Source of the DNA: Alopecurus myosuroides
Lineage: Eukaryota; Streptophyta; Magnoliopsida; Poales; Poaceae
Length of the DNA stretch: 64,000 nt
Direction: 5' to 3'
NCBI GenBank assembly: GCA_028641055.1
Contig: CM054058.1
Span: forward strand, 87,245,927 to 87,309,926
The notes under the pieces were generated by a model. The model ran no database searches. It was given only the letters and a program-made list of their open reading frames with translations, and had not been told where the DNA came from. Both the position numbers and the translations under genes were made by a program. Shown piece after piece: positions 37,424 to 49,711 of this stretch; position 1 is the stretch's first letter; each line of letters begins with the position of its first letter.

Positions 37424-40400
37424 TGTAAGGACCCCCCAGACCGGCAGTCTGAAAACCCTACGTATGCATACATTCACGATCCAGAAAGATCAGTCGTGAA
37501 CAACATACACAGTTGGCACACAGAAATACATCATCCATTACACGAATACATAAAGGTATTACACAAATGATCACATGATCAAGTCTAACACATCTGCCAC
37601 AAAGGGCAGGCAACTTAACAAACACAGCGGAAGACAATTATAACACAACGTAGTTGAGCCCAAGTCACGCCTTAACCTACAGGCTGCTGACCCAGAGACG
37701 ATCCTAGTTCGCAAAGCCATCAACTCCGTACTTCTCCTCATAGATACCCTTTGGAGGCTCCTTCTCCAAATCTGATAAGTAGATACCAGGGGCGAAACCA
37801 TAATGAGTACATTTGAATGTACTCAGCAAGACATCCATCATTTCACTTACTAAACATGCAAATATGCTTATATGGTGGAATAGGTAGGCTATAAATAGGG
37901 TTCACTACCAATGGTGTTCATATATGATGACACCACAGTTGCATTCAAGTTTATCTGTATCTTCGTTGAAGAAGATACTTCAGAAGAAAATAAGATAATA
38001 TAGTTTTATTTCTCTTGTAGATATCACATGTACAAGAGGTTTTGTAAAGTTTTGTTAAAGAATATTTTCTCTTTGCAAAACCTCTTGGAATCAGTTTCCA
38101 GAATTCTTGCTTAGAGTAGAAAAGGTTTTCTTTGCAAAACATTTTGTTTTGTATAACATCATCTGACTTTTCATCATCGACGATACCTCCACGGTATACG
38201 TTTTCCTTCCTTTCCGAACTTCACAAGTTCAACACTTCCTTTCCAAAATTTCCCTTTCAAAAACTCCTTTTTGAAAACATTGACACAATGCTAGCTACAT
38301 GGCCATTCAACTGTCCATATCCGAGGACGCGGCTTCTTCGAAAAAGTTGTACTCTGCAGAGGTGTACACATCCACCAGATCCAGTACACCTCCCGTGAAA
38401 CAACCACGGACTGTAACAACAGTATGTAAACATCAGGTATCTGATCATAACCATCCACTATGTTCAAGCTAGAATATGCCTATCTCTCAGTTGGGTTTTA
38501 CCACATCCCCGGCACCGAGCTAATCCCCGCCAAGCCAGGATGCCTCAACTGATGCATCCGGAGGGAAAATTAATCCCACACTTTACATGTCTCCACGACA
38601 TTCGGTTCAGAGGATCGCATCCCCTATAGCATATTGAGATAGCACACACTAATAAGAACAAACTTCAAGCTAAGCCCCTTGCCCATGTTGGGGTAGGGTG
38701 GCAGTACGGTAAAGGTTGTCCGGCGAAGACTAGGTTATGTGTCATTTTTGAAAACACCACTTTCTCAAAAATGACCACTTCCACATTCCTCCGGAGAACA
38801 AGGATCCGCCTTTTCTCCGGGTTTTTCCGTAAAGCCTTTGTTTTGTAGAAACACAATTTTAGGGTGTCCACTTAGGGACTAGTATATTTGATGGTAAATA
38901 AATACCATATGGTGGCTTATGGGCTTGGTATTACCAAGTTTAACTATTGGCATGATAGTAACCTATATAATAGTATAGTAGTAATTTCCACATCAAAAAT
39001 AGTTTTGATAATCAAGTTTTTGTAAAACTTCAGAGGTAAAACATGCATGATAGATAATGATAAGTATTGTATCAGCAAGCATCAGGATGGCTTGCCTGGT
39101 ATCTCCTTGTGTCCCTGGTTTTGGAGTGACTGGAACTTGAAACACAGCTTCCCGACACTTCCTTCCTCTTCGTTTTCTAACGCCGTAAAAGGAATAAAGG
39201 ACACACATTCAGAACCAATCAAGGCAAGCAACCATACGTAACAATACATACAGCAAGGAAACTAATAATAACCTATCACTCAATTATTAATGGAGCAAAC
39301 AAACAAACAAACACACTTGGCAGAAATGCCATTTAATAAGACAACTTAAGGTTGGAGGAACATATCTCACAACCTTAATATCATGGGTTCAGTGGGTGTG
39401 CCACTCTCATACCAAGATATTAATAAACCCAAAATACACTTAGTTTCACAAGGGTGAGACTACTAAAAGTGTATAAAACATGCACAAAAATAAGCATGGC
39501 AATGGGTCTATCCACCACACCACAAAAAGAATAAGGTAGCTACTCTGCTAAGCCTAAATTCACATTAAGAATAAATGAAACACATGATTTGTAAAAGTTA
39601 CTTTTACAAAACAGTGAGCCTACACAAGTGTAACAAGGTAATAGACTCATCACAAAACACACAATTTGTCATAGTGAGAACAATAGAAACAATGACTAAA
39701 AAGGAGGAATCCTATAGACATGTTTTCTACTAAAAGTTTGCTATGCAAGCATGCATAACAAGTAAAGTACTAAAATGCAAACAAGGAACCATGTTATCAT
39801 AATGGAAAATGAAAACATGTCCTCATGCAAGGATACACACATATCTAACAAACACAAGTTGGCAGGAAAAATAATTTAACACAAAAACTGCTAAGGAATC
39901 TAGTACTACTCAAACATGAAGAATCAATGGATGTATTTCAATCAAGTAATTGAAATACAACCAGAGGGTCCATGTCATAAAAACAGTAGTGAAAAATTAT
40001 CTATACTTGCTATAACAAAAATATCCCATTGGATAAAACAAGGTATCATTTTGCAGGGCAACTCCTACATACTAGTAGTAATAAAAAGGGCATTACTTAG
40101 AGGAATCAAACAACACTTCAAGAATGTATTTTTCCTAGCAAGCCACACATGATTACAACCACTTACAAACAGAAGCATACCCATTTTTGTTTAGCACAAA
40201 AATTCCCAAAGCAAAAATACTAGGCACTCATTAGTTATGAAACTATATAAAAGAAACACATCTAGTGTGGGAAAAATAATGTTTTCACCAAAAATGCAAT
40301 GACACCAGTGGGTGTTCCACTAGCATAACAAAGCATTAAGAGGTCACAAGGCCTCTGGTCACACTTGCTAAAAATTAACAAAAAACTAAACTAGCATCTA

Positions 40401-43400
40401 GTGCATTAACAAAACTAGCAGAAAATAATAGGGTGCTTAAATAAGCAAGGCAATGCTACTCATGCTATTATTTTCACACAAGTGAAAAATCTAGGGGTCA
40501 AGTACTCATAAAAACATCCTCAAAATGCTACTGGTCCTATGAACACAATACAAAAATATGTGGCTACACAACCACAAAAATTTATGTCAAAAATTCTACA
40601 CATGAGAGAATTTTTCCTTAACATTCTCATAGTTATGACAAAGCTAATAATGCTTTTCTACCAACTCAAATGCAATCTAGCAGAGGTGATAACAACACCA
40701 AATCAGTACCAATATGGTACTGGATCCAATCAACAAATCCAAGTGTTTGCACATAATTTTACCACTCAAAATTACTATGCAAAAATTAAACTAGAGAATA
40801 AACATATGCTACTAATATAAATCCTATCTCTTCTCCACTCAAGTCCACACATTCTAACATGCTAAAATAGCTAAGTAAACCTTATAAAACAAGTTCACAC
40901 AACTTATACATGCTAGAAAACAATATTGTAACACAAAAATATAATCACATAATTTAAATAGCTAAAATGCCAAAATGGCAGAAACAAGCAAATCAAAGAT
41001 CTGTCCACCAAATTTTCTAGGATGCTCTAAAAATTAAACCCTTCTAGGTTTGGATAGCACTAAACATATACAAGACCATCCAGTTGAGTTTGCATCAAAA
41101 ATCATTTTTAATAATTTTATAAAAATCACCAAAGTGCTCTCTGGTGTTTTACCAAATTGCATGCCATTTCAAAAATACAATGAATTTGGAAACGAGGTTA
41201 ATTGCTCCTGTTAGGAAATTTCAAGGGCTTTCCAATGCAATTGGCCTCACTTCATTCTGAGTTGTGAAATTAAGATGGTGCTCATTTTGGTGTTTCTGGT
41301 AGCTGTTACCAAAACATTTTTCATTTCAAAACCATTCATCCAAAAGTAGATCTACAAGTTGGAGGTGGTTCAAATTTTGTTGATTCACATCTGTGAATTT
41401 TGGTTTGGTAAAATTCATCTTTTAAGTTGCCTTTTAGATCCAAAAGTAAACAGGTAACAATCTGTCAAAAATAAATGGAAAAGAAACAAGACTTGGGCCA
41501 GATCTGCTAAATGGGCCGGCCCTGGGCAAATCTCACCGCGAGGGAACCTAGCCTTAGCCGCTGACCAGCGGGCCAACGGCCACGGTGGCAGCCACGCGGG
41601 CCAGCGCGGCCCCACCCGCGGGTTTGACCTTTCCCGCGAGGGGTCAAGGAGACGATGACGTCGTCCTGCGTCACCCGCCGGCGGGAACAAGTCCGGCGAG
41701 GCCGCAATCGACGCATCCGCCACCACAACGCGGATAAAAACCATACACACGCAGCACTCGACGCGGGGAACCCAAAGAGCGCACCCTCGCTTCCAGGGAG
41801 TGGCCGGAGGGCAGTCGGCGTCGACGGCGCACGGTGGCCGGAATACGAAGACGGCGCGGACACGATCTAGAGGGTTAGGGAGAGGGGAAAAACTGCGGCG
41901 AGGAGCGCCTGCTCACCATGAACGTGTGGGACGGCTCGGATAGGGAGGAGGAGGTCCGCGGCGGCGGCAATCCCTCGCCGGAGTCCGCCGGAGTCGGAGA
42001 AGGGAACGGGATGGCGCGGGCTCTACGGTGGCTCCCGCCTCGATTTCTTCCGCAGGGAGGGCTAGCACGTCGAGGCGGATGGAATGGGAACCACGGCTGC
42101 CGCCGGTGAGCTTCCATTTGGCCGAATCGACGGCGAGCTCCCACCTAGGTTTTCGGTTTTGCGAAATGTGCACAGTGGGAGAGAGCTCGAGGGGGGGGAG
42201 AGATAGAGGGGGCAATGGGGAACACAAGCACATGGGGGGCCTCTTTATCCTCCTCAATACCTTCTCATCGAAGCAATGTCGTAGGTGTGCTGTTTGCTAC
42301 AGAGAGCTAGAGGTAGAAGATGACTCATCTTACTTTTAGGTCCCTGCAAGTTTACAAATTGGTCCCTGTCTTCTCTGTAAAAGGTTGTTTTCACTAGGAA
42401 AACAAAGTTAAAATTTAAATTCCTTTTTGCCCAAAATTCTAATTAGTTAAGATACACAACATATGTGAAAATTGGCTCAATTAGATAAACTTGATAATTC
42501 AAAGTTGTTCAAATTTAAATTCTTACACAAATGGACATTGAATTTATTAACCTACTTAGGAGCTTCCAAAAATGATAATTTTTGGCACACAATCCTTATT
42601 TGATGTGTTCCTTATGTGGTAGAAAATTCAAGTCTTTTTGAGTTACTTCATAGAACAAACTTGTTCAAATTTCAAAAAGGTGCTGTCAAGAAAACAGGGG
42701 TTTTTGGCAACTTAAATTATTCAAAATCTTGTGCCCTTTTGGTTTTCATCCTTATTTATGATATAGATCATGTGGTATTTATTTCATGGCATTTGGAAAA
42801 AGTTTGTAGAACAAACTTGTTCAAAATCCCAAATGTTGCTGTGGAGAAAATTCATGTTTTCAGGACTTTAATGGATTCAATTTTTGGTCTCCTCTTGTGT
42901 GTGTTCCTTATTTGTTATAAGGAAGAAATGGTATTAATTTCAGCTCATTTGAGTAAAGTTTCCAATAGTAACTTGTTTTAGTTTTCTGTTTCTGGAAATA
43001 TTGGAATTTCTATTTAATAAGGCACTTGGCTTTTCTTTAACAATGCTTTGCCAAAATATTTATGTGACTAGAGATAGCAAGTCAATGCTCTCCAATACCT
43101 TTGTTTTTAAGCTTGCAAGGTTGGAAAAACATTTGATAAGATTTTGGTGAAGCATTTAAGAATGCCTCTTTTTCTGATAATCTTTTAGGGAAATTTTATT
43201 AAGTGTTTCCTCTTTCTTAATTTAGGTCTTGGAATAATATTCAACAAGTATTAGATTCATAAGATGTTTTTGGAAAACTCTTTGATCAATATTCACTTTA
43301 GAAAATATTGCCAAAGTCATTGGAACAATATGTTGAATATTTTTAGTTTACTGCTTTGCTATCTTATTAAGTTTGTTTTCAATTTCTTAGCCATGTAAGA

Positions 43401-43511
43401 TTATATAACTAGTTTGTTTAGTTGCACTCAAACAAACACAATCAAAGTTTAATTGTCAAGCAATTAGAAACACAACTGTGTTAACAGGTATTCCAAAATT
43501 GGGATGTGACA
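37424..43511 (-). repeat. 5' LTR of the LARD-like element
   Basis: 6,088 bp; the copy next to the PBS. Differences from the other LTR include ACCCCCCCAGACC against ACCCCAGACC near the end, single-base changes at matching sites near 38670, 39375, 39846, 40676, 41058 and 41548, and TCCCGCGAGG against TCCCTCGCGG near 41632. Confidence 0.95.
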
Positions 43512-45849
43512 GGTGTATGCTTTCTTAGGAAAAGCATTGCAACAAGAACAACGGGGGCAGCAGCGATCAGGGAAGTTGCATGACGACTCAGCCCTATGTA
43601 AAACAGCTACATGCGCCGATGGAGCACCTGGACCGGAAGAACCTGGAGATTCAAGCAATTCAAAAGAGAAGAAAGCAGATCCGAGAAAAAACAAGAAAAA
43701 TCCCGACAACAATGATGAAGCGTCTAGAACCGGATCCCATCTCCCGAAAGACGGAATTAATCCTCGCGATCGGGAAGAAAAGAACCGGAATGACGACAAA
43801 GCAATGACGCCTCCGAGACGCCCAGCTGAAAAAGTTGGAAGACAGGATATACCTCACAGACGTGAGAGATCCCGGACACCCCCTAGAAATAAGGAAAGAA
43901 ACAGGAGTAGAACTCCACCTTATCCAAAGGGGCAAGATCTCGGAAGAATCAGAGAGAATCCCGGAAAAGCGCGTTCGCGCCACAATTGAATAGAAAGGAG
44001 CAGATCCCCTTCTGTCCATTCAGCCGGCAGGTACTCCGCACACATGGATAGACCGGAAAGAGACGATTTATACTTTGGACCTAAGTGCTTCATAGATAGG
44101 ATCCCGAAGGATAACCCTGCATTCTGGCTTTGCCAAAGTTGGTCCAACATACCAAAAATATACCGGTAGTACAAACCCGGATACCTGGCTCTCAGACTAC
44201 TATACAGCCGTCCAGATCAACAATGGGACAGACTTGGAAGCTGTAAAGCTTCTTCCCCTAATGTTACTTGATGGATCCAGAGACTGGATCAATGGATTAC
44301 CTTCCAGAACTGTCCACAGCTGGGATGATATGGCTCGAGTATTTACTCAGCATTTCCGGGGAACCTACAAACGCCCGGATAGCATCAACCAGCTAAACTG
44401 TTGCACCCAATTTGAGGACGAACCATACGTGGATTTCATCTCAAGATGGACGGCAATGAAGAATAGTTGCTCTGGAGTAACTCACGTTCAAGCAATGCAT
44501 GCTTTCTTCAATGGCCTAAAACCCGGACTTGTACCGTTCATGATTGGTTCTAAAAAGCGCAAAGATCTCGGATCTATGCTTACAACTACCAATGAACACG
44601 TTGTAGCCGAGGAAGACATCAGGGCAAGAGGAGGCAATATCGATACACTGATGCAGGCCAAAAAGAACCCTCGCCCTAAGAAAAAGGAGCTCCAGATGCA
44701 GCACAAAAACCCAAAGAGGTAAACATAGCCTTTGGAAGGGAAAATGGGAATAGGTGGAAGGGACGCAGTACCGAACCGATAAACTACACCAAAGAAGAGT
44801 GAGAGAAAATAAAGTCGGAAAACTGTGTCCACCACTCGCAATTTGGGAAGCCCACCCATACTAACGCACAATGCCGCTGGAACAAGCATATGAAAGGCAG
44901 TGCAGGATCCGGAAACAAAGAGAAGAATTCCAAGAGGTAGTTTTCCAAGCAAAAGCCAGAAGCTGAGAAAGAAGACAGTGAATCGGACACTAACGAAAAA
45001 ATCCAGGAACAGCAGCGAAAAGGCGAGCCTAAGTTTCCGAGAGTTGATGGAGAATGCAACCTAACTTTCCCGGCAACTCCCTCAGCAAAGGTGGCAAAAA
45101 GAACGCTTCGAGAAATAAACGCGGTTGTCCCTGCAACCCCGAAATTCTTGAAGTACTCAAATACACTAATTACCTGGGATCAGTCCGATCATCCCGGGAA
45201 TATCCCTGAACCCGGCACACAAGCTCTAATCGTAAGTCCTATTGTTCAAAACATTAGGCTAAAAAGAGCGCTGATGGATGGAGGATCCAGTATCAACATA
45301 ATGTACCTGGATACACTGAAGCATCTGAAAATTTCCGAGACCCAGCTCAACCACAGCAACATACGTTTTCACGGCATCGTCCCTGGCACACAAGCACGAT
45401 CCCTTGGAGAAATTTCCCTAGATGTAACCTTTGGAGACAAAGATCACTTCCGGCAGGAAAAAGTATCCTTCGAGGTTGTGCCGTTCGAAAGCGTGTATCA
45501 CGTGATACTCGGATGTCCCGCTTTTGCCAAATTCATGGCAAGATCATGTTATATTTATAACAAGCTGAAGATGCCAGGGCCCAAAGGAGGAGTAATTACC
45601 ATATCTGGAGACTTCAAGTTGGCAAACGAGCTGGAAAAAGAAAACGCCCTTTGCGCTGAGAAAGTCATAGCAAAGGAAGAGTTGAAAGAGCTGGCCAAAG
45701 AGGTATCACCGACAGAAATGCCGGCAGGCAAAGAAAGCCAGAAGCCAGCAGATAGCTTCAAGGCTTCCAAGAACACAAGACAGGTAATCCTAGATCCCAA
45801 AGATCCGACAAAATTTGTCGTAGTGGGAACTGGGATGACCGATAAATAG
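43512..45849 (+). pseudogene. gag 3' part and protease of Tat-like element 3
   Basis: It resumes after the nested element with VYAFLGKALQQ. A TGA at 43987 matches the TGA of element 2 in RSRHN*. An extra C near 44104 shifts the frame. The gag core runs from 44234 (RDWINGLPSRTV, QHFRGTYKRP). A frameshift near 44690 and stops near 44803 and 44938 follow, around the Cys/His motif CVHHSQFGKPTHTNAQC. The protease part 45091-45846 is open, with LMDGGSSINIMY and VILGCPAF (Cys for the Arg seen in element 2). It ends at a TAG (45847) in frame with RT, as in element 2. Confidence 0.85.
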
Positions 45850-48800
45850 GAAAGCGAGCTCATCCAGTTCCTCCGTGAGAACTGGGATATTTTCGCTTGG
45901 TGTCCAGCGGACATGCCAGGTGTACCCAGGGAACTTGCTGAGCATCAACTCAAGGTGATTCCAGGATCCAAACCCGTCAAACAAGGTCTCCCTCGATTTG
46001 ACGGAAGAAAACGGAAGGCTATTGGCAAGGAGATTATCCGGCTTTTGGCAGCAGATTTTATCCGGGAAGTTATACATACTAAATGGTCTGCAAATCCAGT
46101 ATTAGTCCCCAAGAAAGATACTACTACCCTTAGAATGTGTATAGATTACACCGGTCTGAACAAACTGTGTCCAAAAGATAGGTTTGCGTTACCGCGAATC
46201 GATCAAATAATAGATGCCACTGCAGGCTCTGAGCTTTTATGCTTTTTGGATGCATATTCCGGGTATCATCAAATACGCATGAAAAAGGAAGATCAAATCA
46301 AAACTTCGTTTATAACCCCTTATGGGATGTACTATTACATAACCATGCCATTTGGCCTGAAGAACACAGGTGCAACCTACCAGTGTTGCATGCAACGGTG
46401 TTTGCATAGTCAGATTGGCAAAATGTCCACGTTTACGTGGACGACATTGCTGTCGTTACCAAGGAAAAAGAAACACTCCTTGAGGATTTGCGAGAAACCT
46501 TCGAAAATTTGCGCGCTTATAAAATGAAGTTAAATCCATTAAAGTGCGTATTCGGGGTTCCCTCAGGAAAACTTCTGGGTTTTATCGTTTCTCACAGAGG
46601 AATAGAAGCAAACCCAAAAAAGATCAAAGCAATCTTAAACATCTCCAATCCTACGTGCGTAAAAGATGTGCAAAGATTGACGGGTTCCGCTGCAGCCGTT
46701 AGCAGGTTTATCAGCCGGCTAGGGGACAAAGCTCTGCCACTATACAAATTGTTGAAGAAATCCGACAAATTTGAATGGACAGAGGAGGCAGATGCAGCGG
46801 TAACCCAGTTGAAGGAAACTTTGATGAAAACTCCGATTTTGGCATCCCCAAAAGACGAAGAACCTATGTTATTGTACCTTACGGCTACAAATCGGGTTAT
46901 TAGTGCAGTAATTGTTGTAGAAAGGAAGAAAGACGAACAAAGCATACCAGACCAGCATCCGGTATATTACATAAGTGAAGTTTTCTTCGAGTCCAAACAA
47001 AGGTATCCACACTATAAAAAACTGGCATATGGCGTAATTTTCGCATCTAGAAAACTTCGCCATTACTTCCAAGGACATTCCATAACAGTGGTATGCAAAG
47101 CGCCACTAGGGGATATAATAAACAATGCGGAGGCGACTGGCCGAGTAGCCAAATGGGGCATTGAGCTAGCAGCATTTGACATTAAGTACCATCCTAGGAC
47201 GGCAATAAAATCCCAGGTTCTGGCAGATTTTGTTGCCGATTGGACGGAAGCAATGGAAAAAACACCGATGCCAGAGTCCAAATACTGGATCATGCACTTT
47301 GACGGATCCAAGATGAAGGAGAGCGCTGGAGCTGGTGTAGTCCTAAAATCCCCTAAAGGAGATACAATGGAGTATGTATTACAAATACACTTCAACGCCA
47401 GTAATAATGTGGCAGAATACGAAGCTCTGCTTCACGGCTTGCATATCGCAAAGGAAATAGGTGTCAAGCGCATCCTATGCTATGGCGACTCAGATTTGGT
47501 ACAGCACCAGCTCAACCAAACTTGGGACGCCAAAAGCCCTATAATGGCCGAATACCGGAGAACGGTGGACGAGTTTGCCATCTGTTTCTTTGGATTCGAA
47601 GTGCTCCATGTTAAAAGGGAGGAAAATTGGATCGCGGATTCCTTAGCCCGCATGGGATGAGAAAGGGTAAAAATCCTACCACCAGGTGTATTCGTCCAAC
47701 ATTTGTACGAACCATCGATAAAAGGTGGAGATGTTGATTATCCTCTGGCGTCCGAGTCAATTGAAGTCATGCTCGTTAACCCGGATTGGACAATCCCATA
47801 TTTAAACTTCTTAGTTGATCAGAAGTACCCGGATGGAGCAGACGAAGTTTTGCAAAGACAGATTCAGCGTCGATGCAAAGGATACGCGGTAATTAACAAT
47901 TCCCTATATAAACGCAGCACTACCGGAATTTTTCTGCGACGTATTTCACCAGAAGAAGGACGAGAAATCCTGCAAGAAATCCATGCCGGAGATTGCGGAC
48001 ATCATGCTCAATCAAAAAGCATAGTCAAGAAAGCATTCCCTGGAGGGTTTTTCTGGCTAACAGCCAAGACAGACGCTGAGCACATAGTAAACACATGTGC
48101 AGGGTGTCAATATTACGCCAAGCTGACAAATATGCCAGCCCAAGCACTCAAAACTATCCCCATTACATGGCCGTTTGCGGTCTGGGGGCTAGATATGATG
48201 GGACCATTCAAGACTGCAAGAGGCGGACTTACACGTCTGCTCGTTGTAGTGGATAAATATACCAAGTGGGTGGAGGCCAAACCCATCAAAAAACTTGACG
48301 GTGTAACTGCCAGAAATTTCATCATTGACATAGTCATGAGATACGGTGTTCCACACAGCATAATAACCGACAACGGGACAAATTTCTCCATTGGAGAGTT
48401 GGCAAAATATTGCCGACAAACGGGAATTCGCCTAGATCTCGCATCTGTGGCACACCCGCAATCCAATGGACAAGTTGAAAGAATGAATAGCTCAATCTTA
48501 CAAGGAATACGCCCAAGACTCGAATCTCCTCTTCATAGAGCAGCTGGGGCATGGGTAGAAGAGTTACCTTCCGTGCTTTGGATCATTTGAACAACACCAA
48601 ATAGGTCAACTGGGCAAACCCCGTTTTTCCTAGTTTATGTTGCGGAAGCAATTCTTCCAACGGACATGATCCATGATAGCCCAAGAGTGCAGGATTTCGA
48701 TGAATCAGATGCCGAAAACGCACGACAGGATGCCGTCGATCTCTTAGAAGAGGAACGATAACTTGTGCTTCAAAGATCCGCCATCTACCAGCAAGGTTTA

Positions 48801-49082
48801 CGACGTTATCATTGTCGGAAAATCAGGCATCATTATTTTAAAGTAGGTGACCTAGTGCTAAGATTGGTGCAGCAAAGAAAGCACAAATTGGCCCCAGTAT
48901 GGGAAGGACCATTTGTCATCAGTAAAGCCATGAAGAATGGATCATATTATCTTGTAGACATTCGAGATACGGAAGATGATCCCGAGAAGCCGAATCGCAA
49001 AAGAAAGAGAAAGATAGATGATGAACTAGGAGAGACAAAGTGGCCTTGGAGTATCCAGCAGTTACGTCCCTTCTATACTTAG
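45850..49082 (+). pseudogene. pol (RT, RNase H, second RNase H, integrase) of Tat-like element 3
   Basis: It starts in frame after the TAG with ESELIQFLREN. RT runs with WSANPVLVPKKD, FLDAYSGYHQI and TMPFGLKN; one base is lost near 46421. It then continues with VYVDDIAVV, FGVPSGKLLGFIVS, the first RNase H/connection part (LYLTATNRVISAVIV, RHYFQGHSI) and the second RNase H (HFDGSKMKESAGAG, NNVAEYEALLHGL, YGDSDLVQ). A TGA at 47658 replaces a Ser codon. Integrase 47703-48587 has an HHCC finger (GDCGHHAQ, CAGCQYY), Asp in WGLDMMGPF, Asp in IITDNGTNF and Glu in NGQVERMN. A TGA at 48588 and a TAA near 48759 precede the GPF module (WEGPFVISKAMK). The end ...LRPFYT* is at 49082. Confidence 0.9.
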
Positions 49083-49711
49083 TTCAATTTCTATGTAAAC
49101 ATCTTTGAGATCATGAAATAAAGTTGTCGGAATTCTCACATCCATGTTTTTACAAGTTTATTATAGTACAAAGCATGATTCCGTCTTATCTATTTCCCAA
49201 TGATCTTTCAAAATACTCAATGTTAACCCGAATTGTGCCTGCATGCTCGGCGTTTAAAAACTGAATGATTTCAGCCTACTAAAGGTTAAAGGAAACTCGG
49301 ATTGTGCCTGCGTGCCCGAGCTTCATTCAAAAAATTCCTTACTTTTCTCTAAGCATTATCTAATTGTTTATGTGCTGGGTCACTGGAGCTAGTAAGTAAA
49401 AAATGCCTTTAGTATGATCCATGTTTCCGAGTTCAAACTGATTGGTTTTACCCAGTAACTTGGCATGAAGATTAAAGTACTACTGAGCCATTTCAAACGC
49501 TAAGGACAGTTAAAGCACACAAACCAGAGAACTTGGAAGATAAAGGAATATAAAAACACGGAAAACTTGCAAAGGATTTCATAAAAGTTAACTGCAAAGG
49601 GCGGAGTACTTGTTCATACAAAAGAATAGAAGCATTACAATATAAATTACATTGTAAAGTGCAGTAATGCTCCTATTTCCTATTTCTCCCATCCAGGGCA
49701 GGGAGAATTCT
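49083..49711. other. Non-coding strip between convergent pol and antisense gene, element 3
   Basis: About 630 bp without a gene. The motif pair containing ATTGTGCCTGC is at 49226-49250 and 49295-49320, as in elements 1 and 2. Confidence 0.5.

Larger units (their letters stand above)
27720..43511 (-). mobile_element. Non-autonomous gypsy-type element with 6.1-kb LTRs (LARD-like)
   Basis: 15,792 bp flanked by perfect 5-bp target duplications GGTGT (27715-27719, 43512-43516). Plus-strand ends are TGTAAGGACC and GGGATGTGACA. It runs on the minus strand: the PBS TGGTATCAGAGCC lies next to the right-hand LTR and the PPT AAGGGGGGAA next to the left-hand LTR. The LTRs are 6,087 and 6,088 bp and differ at about 20 sites by eye, so insertion is recent (roughly 0.1-0.2 million years at 1.3e-8). 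The 3.6-kb interior holds no gag, protease, RT or integrase that I can recognise. This is the plan of large retrotransposon derivatives (LARDs) known from barley, which move with proteins supplied by other elements. The LTRs here are longer than the roughly 4.5 kb typical of those. Confidence 0.9.
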
